The notes under the pieces were generated by a model. The model did not search any database and was not told the origin of the DNA. It saw only the letters and a program-made list of their open reading frames with translations. The translations under genes and the position numbers were made by a program. DNA of 64,000 nucleotides from Ceratodon purpureus (Eukaryota > Streptophyta > Bryopsida > Pseudoditrichales > Ditrichaceae): NCBI GenBank assembly GCA_014871385.1, contig CM026426.1, positions 72,431,756-72,495,755 on the forward strand, in the 5' to 3' direction. Below, piece by piece: positions 10,926 through 22,132 of this stretch; the stretch's first letter is position 1, and the number at the start of each line of letters is the position of its first letter.

Positions 10926-11069
10926 CCCTTCCCCCACATAGTACTCTTTGTGGGATTCGGCACACTCCCCTCTTTTGGGTCTGAGAGAGTTCCGAGACAC
11001 ACTTTCTTTTTGGAAGACCACCCACCCTCCTCCCTACCCCCCCTTGTCTCCTTGTCCAGACGAGACTCC

Positions 11070-13215
11070 CGACCCTGTTTCTCTCCCTCTCCCTAGCGGT
11101 CACTCCCTGTTCCTGTCCCTCTCCCTCATAGTCAGTCCCTCTCCCTCTCCCTATCCCCCGCGGTCAGTTCTTGTCCCTCTCCCTCTCCCTCTCCCTCGCG
11201 GTCACTCTCTGTCCCTTTCCCTCTCCTTCTCCCTCACGTTCAGGCCCTCTCCCCCTCCCTCACGGTCAGTCCCTCTCCCCCTCCCTCTCCCTCTCCCTCT
11301 CCCTCTCCCTCTCCCTCTCCCTTTCCTACACGGTTACTCCCTCTCCCTCTCCGACTCCCTTGCGGTCACTCCTTGTCCCTCTCCCTCACCCCCTCCCTCA
11401 CGGTCAGTCCCTCTCCCTCTCCCTTTCCCGCTCCCTCTCCCTGGCGATAAGTCCCTCTCTCCCTCCCTCTCCCTCTCCCTCTCCCTATCCCTCGCGGTCA
11501 CTCCTTGTCCCTCTCCCTCTCCCTCTCCCTCGCGTCACTCCCTCCCCCTCTCCCTCTCCCTCGCGGTCACTCCCTGTCGCTCTCCCTCTCCCTCACCCTC
11601 ACCGTCACTACCTCTCTCTCTCCTCTCCCTCTCCCTCGCCGTCACTCCCTGTCCCTGTCCCTCTTCCTCTCCCTCGCCCTCACGTTCAGTCCCTCTCTCT
11701 CTCCCTCTTTGTCTCTCTCTCCCTCACGGTCAGTCCCTCTCCCTCTCCTTGTCCCTCTCCTTATCCCTCGCGGTCACTCCTTGTCATTCTCCCTCTCCCT
11801 CACGGTCACTCCCTCTCAGTCTCCCTCTCCCTTGCGGTCACTCCCTATCCCTCTCCCTCTCCCTCGCGGTCACTCTGTGTCCCTGTCCCTCTCCTTGTCC
11901 CACTCCCTCTTCTTCTCCCTCTCCCTTGCGGTCACTCCTTGTCCATGTCCCTGTCCCTGTCCATCTCCCTCACGGTCAGTCCCTCTCCCTCGTTCTCTCC
12001 CTCTCCCTCTCCCTCTCTCTATCCCTCGCGGTAACTCCTTGTCCTTCTCCCTCACCCTCTCCCTCACCGTCACTCCCTCTCCCTCTCCCTCTCCCTCTCC
12101 CTCGCGGTCACTCCCTCTCCCTCTATCTCCCTCGCCGTCACTCCCTGTCCCCGTCCCTCTCCCTCTCTCTCTTCCTCACGGTGAGTCTCTCTCTCTCTCC
12201 CTCTCCCTCTCTCTCTCCCTCACGGTCAGTCACTTTCTCTCACCCTCTCCCTCTCCCTATCCCTCCCGGTCACTCCCTGTCCCTCTCCCTCTCCCTCTCC
12301 CTCACGGTCACTTCCTCTCCCTCTCCCTCTCCCTCGCGGTCAATCCCTGTCCGTCTCCCTCTCCCTCTCCCTTGCAGTCACTCCCTCTCCCTCTCCCTCT
12401 CTCTATCCCTCGCGGTCACTCCTTGTTTCTCTCCCTCTCCCTCTCCATCGCCGTCACTCCTTGTTTCTCTTTCTCTCCCTCTCCCTCATGGTCAGTCCCT
12501 CTCCCTCTCCCTCTCCCTCACAGTCACTTCCTCTCCCTCTCCCTCTCCCTTGCGGTCACTCTGTGTCCGTCTCCCTCTCCCTATCCCTCGCGGTCACTCC
12601 ATGACCCTGTCCCACTCCCTTTCCTCGCGGTCACTCCCTGTCTCTGTCCCTCTCCCTCTCCCATTCACTCTCTCTCTCCCTCTCCCTCGCGGTCAGTCCC
12701 TCTCCCCCTCCCTCTCTCTCTCCCTCTCCCTATCCCTCGCGGTCACTCCCTGTCCCTCTCTCTCTCGCTCTCCCTCACGGTCACTCCGTCTCCCTCTCCC
12801 TCTCCCTCGCGGTTAGTCCCTCTCCCCCTCCCTCTATTTCTCCCTCTCCCTCTCCCTCGCAGTCACTCCCTATCTCTGTCCCTCTCCCTCTCCCTCATCC
12901 TCTCCCTCTCCCTTGGGGTCACTCCGTGTTCATGTCCCTCTCCCTCTCGCTCTCCCTCACGGTCAGACTGTCTCCCTCTCTTTCTCCCATTCCCACGCGG
13001 TCAGTCCCTCTTCCTCTCCCTCTCCCTCTCCCTCTCCCTATCCCTCGCGGTCACTCCATGTCCCTCTCCCTCTCCCTATCCCTCGCGGTCACTCTCTCTC
13101 CACCTCCATCTCCCTCTCCCTCTTTCATTCCCTCATTGTCACTTACTGTCCCTCTCCCTTGCGGTCACTCCCAGTCACTCTCCCTTTCTGTCTCCCTCTC
13201 CATCTCCTTGGTGGA
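11070..13215. repeat. 2.1-kb pyrimidine minisatellite (CCCTCTCCCTCGCGGTCACTCCCTGT family)
   Basis: The top strand is almost pure CT, made of CCCTCT hexamers. A longer word, CTCGCGGTCACTCCCTGTC (or CACGGTCAGTCC), punctuates the hexamers about every 30-60 bases. Units are diverged and variable in length. All three rightward frames stay open for hundreds of codons (up to about 620) and give Ser-Pro-Leu repeats. That is what a stop-free CT repeat produces by itself, so none is called as a gene. The bottom strand is a long polypurine tract that could form triplex DNA. Confidence 0.9.
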
Positions 13216-13689
13216 AAATGGATTCAAAATAAACATAAAGTAAACTTGCTTGATGGGATACAACAACAACACTCATAATTGCAACATATGACTGTACTAG
13301 AATTAAAATTACGAAATATTGGAGACGTTAAAATATTTTGGTCTTAATATCAAGAGTATGTATCATAATACTCTGATTCCTTGTCATCTAGATCCAATGT
13401 ATTATCCAAATGTAGGTAGCCTATAACTGCCTGGTCGTATCTCCGCTTTGTCTTTCGTTTTCTTGGGGATGGTAATGTAGCCTGGTATCTTGTTGCCTGC
13501 TCAGCTTAGACAGACATGCGGCTGAACGTAAGTACCGGCGACAAGGGAACTTGGGCCACTCTGCATACGAAGGCAGTATCCGAGAAAAGACGATTCTATG
13601 TCTAACCGTTAAAATCACAAAATGTCCAAAAAATATCGAGGCACTTGTCCATTGTTCTCTCTATCAAATACGAAACCTGACGACTACAC
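13216..13689. other. No gene seen
   Basis: Flank between the minisatellite and the methyltransferase-like 3' exon. Nothing recognised. Confidence 0.35.
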
Positions 13690-13940
13690 TCAATGCCTGC
13701 TCTTTGCTCGGATTTCCAAAGGATGGTAGGCCATTTCTTCTTCTGCAAGCAAGACCGGTGGAAGATCTTCATCATCGCCGTCGTCTTCATCGTCGTCCTG
13801 GCTACTGTTATAGCCCACGGCGGGTGCACCATGAATCAAGTCAGATCTCATAGGAGCAAAAAGTTCCTTGAATATGTCCTGGTCCTCCTCGATGGCAACG
13901 ATGTGACGGCCACGATGGCGACAGACTTGAATGGAGTCAC
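13690..13940 (-). pseudogene. C-terminal exon of the methyltransferase-like gene
   Basis: Reads leftward from a good acceptor (TTTTTGTAG, ending about 13941) as DSIQVCRHRGRHIVAIEEDQ and DIFKELFAPM, then an acidic tail (DDDEDDGDDEDLPP). A segment of the type C-x3-GRH-x-V-x-I-E-x-D-x-D-I-F is typical of the C-terminal SAM-binding part of class I DNA N6/N4 methyltransferases. There it follows the recognition region in the second half of the protein. The exon lies on the same strand as, and downstream of, the 16.4-17.8 kb piece with the catalytic-type segment, so I join them as one gene. Assignment to this family is by pattern only. The large gap between the two pieces (14.0-16.4 kb) is either a long intron or an insertion. 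Confidence 0.45.
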
Positions 13941-13959
13941 CTACAAAAATCAACAAAGG

Positions 13960-16434
13960 TAGGAGTAAGTGTCAAGGCAAACTAAAATCTGGAAGTATGG
14001 GTAAGTCTGTATCATTAGATTGTAAGCACGTACTTGTTCCCATCGTGAGGTCAACAACAATGCCTCCAAGAGATGTGCAAGATTTTGTCGTAGCACGGTG
14101 GAACCGTATACAGCTAAATAACCTAAATAACGCGTAACACGCTATAACCGCGCCAAGTTCGTTCCCACAAAGAACCTGTGATTGTAAACACAACTGAGAG
14201 AAGAGATAATCTAAAGAAAAGACATAAAAAATCCAACCACAAACCCAAGAAACACCCAAGGCCACAAAATCTAAGGGATTGAGAAATCCCGGATACTCCC
14301 TATCACGGAAAATTCCACTATCCGTAGGTGGAAAGTGGAACACTATCTACCTCAAAGAACTACAAGTAAAACATACTACCTTAGCAACACCTACAGGTCC
14401 AGCGTCCTGCACCTATAGTCTACAATTATGTACAATCAAATACCAGAGATCCCATATTAGTTAGCTACTCTATGACAACAATTCCGAGATCACTAGTGGA
14501 ATCTTCACTGCTGCTTCACCTTTCATTCACCAACAAATTTCCGCAACCGAGATAATAATTCTAGCGGTTTATGAGAGAATGCTCAAAGAGGCTTTATAGT
14601 TATTTCTCCCTACTTCAGGTCTTCCTACACTAATACTCCCTTCACCTGATGTTTTGATGGGGTCAGTCTTCTCGCGGAAAACCGTCCCACTCAAGTCACG
14701 TACCACTCCTGAAGAACGGGTGGAAATGCGGAAATAGGCCACTACCCTCACAACGGGTACAATGTTGTGTTCCGCAAGTCACACAGAGTAGGGCCACGTT
14801 TCTACGATTCCAAGATGATGGGGCTAACTTAGGGATGGGGATACCACTCCTTCCATCCACCAGGAAAACCTAGCGTCAGATAATGGCAGGTGCACGAGTG
14901 TCTCGACCTTCCATGTGCTGTCTACAGATGGCCAACGGAATTACTCCAAGCCAGATCCTCCCGCTACTACTGACACGTTGCCCACCATCTTTCTGTGTGG
15001 GTCCCTGGGGTGGAACGCGGAAATGGTGATAGCCTATCCTTGTACCGGAGTACCCCTCCAAATCCCCAAGTATCCTTGTGCCGGAGTACCCCCTTTGCAC
15101 CCCAAGTCGGTATGCTTCCACTTCCACTTTCCGCCCTTTCCTCCTTTCTGCCCTTAGTATTCCTCAGTCTAACACCTTCCGCACAGGGGGTGATATCGAA
15201 CCGATTAAACAAGTACACCAATCCTAAACAGGGGCGGCTGCTACCTCACCAAGTACCCCCTTGCATGAGAGCAACGACTTGAATTAGGGATGTTTAAAAC
15301 TTGCTTAATAGAGGCTCACAGCCCAAACTGACGTAACACGGAATACCAACCTAGCTAACCTACACAGTGATAGGGGTCCGGTGGAAACTCGGATACAACA
15401 AGAATGGGAAGAAGGGACCACTCACTTTGCTCATGCACTCAAGAAAACAACTCAAGACAAATGTGGAGTAAAATATAAAGCGTGAATTGAACAAAAGAAC
15501 ACAAACATCGCAAAATGGTGAGAGAAAACCCTATAGGTTCTTCCTTTTAAGCTACTGAGCCACGGACCGCGTGATCAGAATCACGGGCCACGTGCCAGCA
15601 GGTTGACTCTCCGCTAGCCGGAGAGCCAAGGCCCGAAACTAACAAAAAGACAAAAATATAAAGTCTAACTATCTTTAACCACCTACCACACAACTTGCAC
15701 CTGAATTTAACTAGAATCCCTAGCACTACCCCTCTTCTTTCACATCTTGGCCTCCATCTTCTTCAGCTTCCGCTATTCCTTGCGGCCTAGCGCCGCCGGT
15801 GGGGCAAGTGGAGTCGCCACCGGCCCGGTCTCGACACGTGTCCCGGATTCATCTCCAGTCCGACCCATGACCTCTGCATTCTCCATTGCCACGGGGGTGG
15901 ACAACTGGCTGTCGTGCATAAAGTCCGCGGCAAGTGGGGCACCTGGCAGTCCACTTGGCCCACCATCCGAAGAAAGTGGCGGCGGTCACCTGACTGCCGT
16001 CCGACTTCCGCGGAACACGTGGCAGTTCCACCGGTCCACTTTCTGGAAAAGGTGACGGCGGTATCGAGGAAACAACCTGGAAGGTTGATGGAGGGTTGGA
16101 CCCTTAAACCCTAGCCGCCTTTCCAATACCGCGGTTGAAACCCTAAAAAGGAGAGAGTCGGATCCTGCCTGGTCCGGTTATCAACCTCTCAACTTTCGAC
16201 TTTCCTTGTTGATAGTGCTCCACCATGGCAAAGCTCCTCTACTCCCTGTCGCGAGATTTCCACCTTGAGGGGAGTTCTAACAGAATACTAATTAAGTGTT
16301 TTTAACTAATTTAACATTTTCTATTTTTCCACTATTTCTATTTCTAACATCCTAACCTAATGTCTACAATTGTTTCTAACTAACTTATAACTTCGATCCA
16401 TTTTACTAATTTTAATCTAAAAATTAAGTCAAAA
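13960..16434. other. Non-coding interval inside the methyltransferase-like gene
   Basis: About 2.5 kb between two pieces of the same leftward gene. Base composition changes several times, with GC-rich 15.75-16.15 kb. A sequence near 16.25-16.28 kb (CCTTGAGGGGAGTTCTAACA) would suit one boundary of an insertion, but I could not pair it with a second boundary. No gene recognised. Either a long intron or an intron plus an old insertion. Confidence 0.3.
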
Positions 16435-17844
16435 CTAAAATTCACAAAAAGTTGTGACACGACAGCAACCTCGGAAATACTTATCAAGCTCCTTAGGACC
16501 ACGCCAAGGCCGACTGCCGTTCATTTTCACAGTTTTGGCGTTAGCCGAGATCATAAGCACGTTTCCCTTCACAACGTCACTATCTTCGCTAGGCGTTGGC
16601 TCCAGGGCAAAGGCAGAGTTCCGAATGCTAGCAGAGAGAGATGCTGGCCTGGAATCCGGAGTGCATCTGACATAAAGACCCACCTTTAAAAGGTTGGTGG
16701 TCTGAGCCATAGATGGAACCCGAAGCAGCAGTATGTTAAAGCGGATCCACTCCTTAAACATCTTGAACCCGAGGCTTGGGCAGAAGGACCTGATGTTCTT
16801 CCTTGTGGAGTTATCGTCAATGTAAACAAAGACAAGGGCGCCATCATCGTGCAATAAATTATGGGCAAACACAAATGTGTTCTTAAACCAGTCCTTGTGA
16901 AGGACATTCCACTTAGGGACATCCGAGGCCATTCTTGATATGCTTGGTACCGGAGAGTTGTCCGGAACCTGAGCAACTACAAGGTCCATCATCCCATCCT
17001 TCATCTGATTCTTCCCATAAACCCGACAGGTTTAATCAGAATTGCACTGACTTGCGTACTTGTACACTGCATCAAACTTCGATTTATCGAGGACACCGTT
17101 CATGATCAAATCAAAAGTATTGTACTCTAGCTCCTTTCGTTCGTCATTCAGTCAGAACTCAGGCTGAGACAGAGTAAAAGCTGTCCCGAAGGAGTTCCTT
17201 GATGGCGAAGGTCCATCTAGTCTGCGTTTTGAGTTGGGAGACTTAGGGGACCGTTGTCCTCTTCGTTTATCGCCCCCAGCGTTTGACGGTGACCCAGCAG
17301 CTGAACCAGTACCACCCTCTTGTGATGCAGCGGTCCTCTGCGCTACGCGCCTTCCTAGCTGCGCCTCCATTTTCTTTCTCCTCTGACCAACTTTAGGGTC
17401 CTTTGGAACCAACTCTTCGACGTCAGGTACTTCCTCCGGAGTGGCGTTAACAACACCTAGTCGTCTCTTCAGATCTCCCTCCTCGGCAGGGCAGAAAGTC
17501 TTTGCACACTCAATGTACCACCCGCATTCCCTGAGATGCGCAGTGGGATATGTGTTCTTCTGGTACTCTGTGAAGATGAACGAGTCATGGCTAGGCTCAC
17601 TCTAAGTATCCATCCAATCTGGTTCCTCCGAGATTGCCTTCTTTGGAATCAACTCCCTCTTGTAGTATCTACAGAACACACGGTATTGGTTCAAGTTACC
17701 AAACTGCGCAAAGACCAAACTAAAGATAACGGCAAGCCGACCAATGTTTTGATGCTTACCAATAGATAAATAAGCTGACAATGAGATGGCCCTTAGGCAC
17801 CTGGTCCCAAGTGTTGTTCCTCTAGAATGCATTTTTTTCCCCAA
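16435..17844 (-). pseudogene. Core of a class I methyltransferase-like gene (N6/N4 DNA-methylase-like), decayed
   Basis: One leftward frame runs for about 470 codons, broken by three in-frame stops: TAG about 17604, TGA about 17151 and TAA about 17031. Sequence character is continuous across each. The N-terminal part holds VFCRYYKREL, FIFTEYQKNTYP and a Cys-containing segment (HLRECGWYIECAKTFCP). A Lys/Arg/Ser/Pro-rich linker follows (about 17400-17160), then a Rossmann-like block: MMDLVVAQVP, which sits where methylases have DxxxxDPPY, then ALVFVYID, FNILLLRVP and PWRGPKELDKYF. Strand order and the late P-x-RG-x-KE segment resemble N6/N4 DNA methylases. The DPPY-type motif is degenerate (QVPD), so even an undamaged form might not be a standard methylase. 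Upstream exons lie at 17.9-19.2 kb, the C-terminal exon at 13.7-13.9 kb. Confidence 0.45.
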
Positions 17845-17923
17845 AGACAGCTGGAAAAGCCTTTTGCTAGACCTTCTTCTTCCAGTAGTTCAGACACACT
17901 TTCCAAACCTTCGGTCCCTTATA

Positions 17924-18208
17924 TCACTCTGGAACCGGCTCTTCAATAAGGATGTCGTTTATCTTCTCCGTGATCTCGTCCTCCAGCAACGCATAGAAGC
18001 ATGCTTTGTGCACCCACGCGTGAAGTTGAGTCTTACTGCACGCAATCCTCGGAAAACTCTTTGCAGCCCTTGTATTATCAGAGCCATTCCACATCTTAAG
18101 CCAACGCACTTTATATATCCCTTTCACATTAGTGGTCGCTATAAGCTGCAATTTGTCTAGCCCCATTTCGCACTTTTGATTAGGGCCATTGTTGTAATGG
18201 TTTCGAGT
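17924..18208 (-). pseudogene. Upstream exon of the methyltransferase-like gene
   Basis: After a CAG acceptor at about 18209 the frame reads TRNHYNNGPNQKCEMGLDKL, then KVRWLKMWNG and LHAWVHKACFYALLEDEITE, ending at a stop at 17924. The TxNHYNN-like opening and the Trp-rich middle look like a DNA- or histone-reading module, but I cannot name it. Same strand and immediate spacing to the 16.4-17.8 kb core support one gene. The intron upstream of it holds the palindrome cluster. Confidence 0.35.
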
Positions 18209-18289
18209 CTGAAAAAACCCACGATAAAGGAATAAACAACATAAGAATCAAAGTCATGTCATAAGAAAGATTCTCACAAGATTGCCCTT

Positions 18290-18965
18290 AAAATGACTTA
18301 GTGGCTCCAACCTCGACCGCGCCTGTGAGGCCCGGAAGGGGTTCTCAGTACCGAGAGCCTCTTCAAGGCCTCACAGGCGCCGTCGGAGATTTAGCCCAAA
18401 GGGACCTGAATGGCCTCTTTGGGCCTTATATCCGACCGCGCCTTTGAGGCCCGGAAGGGGCTCTCGGCACCGAGAGCCCCTTCCGGGCCTCACAGGCTCG
18501 GTCGGGGTTGGGGCATTTAGGGGCAACTTTCGCCCCGCAAGGCACCAACCCCGACCCCTCTCTTGACGGTGGGAAGGGGCTCTCCTGTAAGGGTCTCCTT
18601 CTGGGCCTCAGATGCGCAGTCGGGGCTCGGGCCCAAAGGGACCCTTACAGGCCCCTTTCGGCCCAAGAAGGGCCGGTAAAGGCCCTTTGGGGCCGGAAAC
18701 CCGACCACGCCTTTGACGCCGGAAGGGCTTCTCGGCACCGAGAGCCCCTTCCGGGCCTCAATGTTGCGGTCGGGGCTCGGGATCAAAGGGGCCCTTACAG
18801 GCCTTTCAAAGTAAAGGGGACAGGTTAGGGCCTGTTCAGGACTCTTACCCGACCCCGCCTTTGAGACTGACGAGGGTCTCTCAGTACTGAGACTCCCTCC
18901 TTAGTCTCAAGGGCAGGGTCGAGTACTGGATCGTAGGGCCTCAATTGGCCCTCAATTAGAAAAGA
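18290..18965. repeat. Cluster of GC-rich palindromes (CGGAAGGGGCTCTCGGCACC type)
   Basis: About five units of 100-150 bases. Each has a near-perfect hairpin in which GGCCCGGAAGGGGCTCTCGG faces CCGAGAGCCCCTTCCGGGCC around a 2-4 base loop. The hairpins are framed by a GACCGCGCCTTTGAGGC-like entry and a GGTCGGGGTTGGGGC-like exit, and the spacers share AGGGACCCTTACAGGCC words. The hairpin core is also found at 9.2-9.4 kb. Not coding. Confidence 0.8.
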
Positions 18966-19014
18966 AATACCTTACTTATTGAAATCTAACTAAAGAATGT
19001 CCAATAATTACATA

Positions 19015-19225
19015 CCTCTGTAATAAAATTCTTTTCGTTCTTAGGATTTGCAATGGCTTGGAGCTTGCTGAAAAGCTTATTTAGCGCTTCTTTCTTCTTC
19101 GGAATGGCATTGAAATTGACCTTACGTAAGCGCTCCCTTGTCTGCTTATTCACCGGCGCCGTCTGCTTGTAGTTATTGCAAGCTTCCTCGCGTGCACCAG
19201 CTATTTCTTCCTACCACATTCAACC
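19015..19225 (-). pseudogene. 5' exon of the methyltransferase-like gene
   Basis: The leftward frame reads EIAGAREEACNNYKQTAPVN, then KQTRERLRKVNFNAIPKKKE and ALNKLFSKLQAIANPKNEKN. It ends near a splice-donor-like site at about 19015. A Lys/Arg-rich, probably alpha-helical segment. Joined to the downstream pieces by strand and spacing only. Confidence 0.35.
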
Positions 19226-19229
19226 TCAA

Positions 19230-20060
19230 AAATTTAGTTTATGAATGTATGTTACCTAAACAAGGGATTGGGAAGTGTGGAAGACTTGGAAGGAGCAGTA
19301 GAGGCGTGGAAGGTGGCAAACTGCTGTTCCAACGGTGGTACTGTTAGTGACAACAAGGACTACTTGGCAGTATCGATTAGTATAAAGCTATAAAACTTTA
19401 CTGAATAGGGACTCCATAGTTTTGTATGAGTCGCGGTTCGGTCTTAGAGAGTAGACTCTAGTTTTGTATATCCCTAGGCCTCGGTCTTGGGATCCATGGC
19501 ACACCCTGACCACTCTGGAGACTCTTCTTCTAATACTAAGTAAACTGATTTCCTTGTATGACTCGATTGTTCTCTTTGTATATGTGCATGCTGCCTGTCC
19601 CTTTAATATGACTCTGCTGTTCCCTTACTATCTATGTAGCTTCTGACGGATAGAGTATACCCTGCACCCTTATTCCGGCTCCACTATTCCCTGTCTTCCA
19701 AGAACTAACCCTCTGGGCAGGCTCACGCTACTCCAGGGTTTACTTGGATTTTGGACACCCTCACTAACTATCTTCGTGCTCTGTCCTAGCTACTCACTCA
19801 GTTAGTCTCTCTGTATCTGTCTTCCCTTTCCCAAGGTAACTCTAGAACCTTGGAAAACCATACCTGCCTGGCCTACCTTACTTTCCCACCTCACTCGTCC
19901 ATCCTAGATCCCAGTGTAACAATGTATTTCAACATATCCTTTCAAATCAGATACAAATAATTATGTTTGAAGGACTTACAGACATTAGAAACAATTTCGG
20001 CTCATGGGAGGGCCCTATAAGGCGGGTCCGGGCAGCACATATTAGTTGACTTACAGGGCG
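19230..20060. other. No gene seen
   Basis: Mixed-composition sequence between the leftward methyltransferase-like gene and the rightward gene that follows. CT-rich words occur around 19.55-19.9 kb. No frame or repeat supported. Confidence 0.35.
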
Positions 20061-20071
20061 GGCAGTGTGCT

Positions 20072-21916
20072 TTGAGGGACGGGCAGCTCCCAATGTATCA
20101 GCATCCGCATGCTCTGAAACAAATGATGGATGGGTTAGTTCTGAGCCGTGGGCTTACATGGAGTCACCCGTGGCCAATGCTGCGAGGAGATAGGGTCATG
20201 GTCATGATGGGGTTGGAAATAAAGAAATGTGTAAACAAAGAATATAGTGTGCGGAGCTTTAGGGACAGACTGGCGGCAAATCCAGGTGTATGAGCCAACT
20301 GTGCCAATTTGGGCGGGAGAGCTTGTGGAGGGGGTAGCTCGCGTGGACTAGTTCAGACCGTTATGAACGTCATTCAGCAGGAGGCGCTAGTTTGCTGCAT
20401 GAATTGTGAAGCGAGGTTGAGTGTGAGTTGCAGTTGATTTAGCAGGATGGCCTTGAGAGATGTGACGAATATAGTGCCTGGTAATTATGTAGTGCAGATT
20501 TCGATGGACAAGAAATATACTCCGGTCATTCAGAAAGGGAGGATAATTGAAGAGCAAGTGAGTCGTTCTAGTTTCCCTACGCAGAGAGCAGCAGGCGAAA
20601 CACATATTGATCTGTGGGTTGATGGGAGCTTGTACCCGCCAGATCCTGCGACCAATTCTCCGCTTGAATTTAAGACTACCAAACAATATTTAGAGTTCTT
20701 GTGCCATGGTGAGAGTGGAATGTTGGATTATACAAAGCGCCTGAAGATTGCTGGTTTGAACAGTGATGGAAGCACGCGGTGGAGGCCAATGGCTGAATCA
20801 TTGCAGAGTACCGTCACATTGTTAGAAGAAAGAGTGAGAGGCTAGGAGAATGAGATACAGCAGCTGCGAAGTCAATGTAATCAACTCCACGTAGAAATGA
20901 GGACCATGTCCACTGCTGAAGCATGTCACATAGAGGAACGTCAGCAGCTAGAAAGTAATGTGAAAACACTGGAGTCCGCAGTCTTAGAGTTGAAGGTGTT
21001 GCTAACTCAATCGGAAAGTACTGTGGGGGCAGAGGGCTTACGATGCCAGGAGGAGGTGCGGGTGCTCCAAGAGAAACTTAAAAAATGCCAAGCTGATTAT
21101 GATAGGGTCGAAAAAAAATGTAGGTCGATGGTGAAGACCCCTCTTGGTTATCGCGAACGGGTCCGGAAGAGAATGAAGAGCCTACACGAGCTTGCAGGTG
21201 GGTCAGGACATGCTAAGCGTTGTAGGACCATGGTGAGAGCACAATTACAACCATCTATCGTTGAGAGCGTGCAAACGAGTAATAGACTTGGCGGGTCCAG
21301 GAAACGGCTGATGGGAGATTCATGTGCTCAAGGTGTAACTGCTGCAGCCGTTGCCAGCATGCTATCTCAAGGTGAAGCAAATGCGCTTATTGACCAACCC
21401 AGAATGAGCCAAGCAAGCGCCGGTGTAGCGAAGAAGGTTCTCCAGAAGATTGGCGACAGTGTGGGGCCTGATGCCATGCTGGACGCATGTGATGGAGCAG
21501 GGGTGACTCATTGAGGATACAAGGCGATCTATCGAACACTGAAGAACCGGATTGGGTTGATTGGTCCTGGTATGACCGCGAGCATTTTGCCTGCTCCACA
21601 TCGACTAGCTAGTTTGCGACAAGATATGAATGCTAAGTTGCCTCAATTCATCGGCAAGTACTACAATATTGAGGGTAGACGTGTGATTCCAGCAGTTCGT
21701 CAAGGGAAGAAGGAGATAACGCCAGCAAAGGAGGTCATCCTTCATAGCAAGAATAATTTGTTTGTGGACCTCGAAGTTGTTCAACGATCTATGGTTCTGT
21801 TTTACAACATCACTGTTGAAGGTACTTTGCTGCCTCAACTCAACTTAGCTGTTCATTCATTTCAACGTATAGATTCTGCCATTTCCATATTTGCAGTGCT
21901 GCCCAGTTGTGGATAA
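20072..21916 (+). pseudogene. N-terminal half of a transposase-like gene (coiled coil), broken
   Basis: One rightward frame is protein-like from about 20.07 to 21.92 kb and is interrupted by a few in-frame stops. The first well-supported start is MALRDVTNIVPGNYVVQISM at 20447. A coiled coil (about 20780-21110; RVRG/ENEIQQLRSQCNQLH/LESNVKTLESAVLELKVLL) runs straight across one of the stops, which argues for a single ancestral gene. It is followed by a basic region (YRERVRKRMKSL) and LGGSRKRLMGD, then GPGMTASILPAPHRLASL and KLPQFIGKYYNIEGRRV. An intron of about 0.2 kb then leads to the 22.13 kb exon. Likely role: DNA-binding and multimerising half of a DDE-type transposase. The family is not named with confidence. 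Confidence 0.45.
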
Positions 21917-22132
21917 GTAGAAGTTGACTTACCAACAGTAGAGAGGGTCTTGTTGTTCTAATTTTATGATTTATAAGGTATGTGATTATGAAATGCACGA
22001 GTCAATGTGTGTAAAGGGATATAAAGCAACATTTAAAATTTAAATATCAGATTATTCAATTACTTTGTAGTCATGCTTTTGCATTACTATTGAAAAAGTG
22101 AAATGAAAAAATTGTAATGTAAACTTCTGACA

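Noticed and set aside
10948-13278. Very long rightward Ser-Pro-Leu reading frames
   Set aside because: They follow from a stop-free CT repeat and are open in all three frames, so no protein is called.
16240-16285. Possible boundary of an old insertion (CCTTGAGGGGAGTTCTAACA)
   Set aside because: Only one side is visible and no matching repeat or duplication was found, so no element is called.
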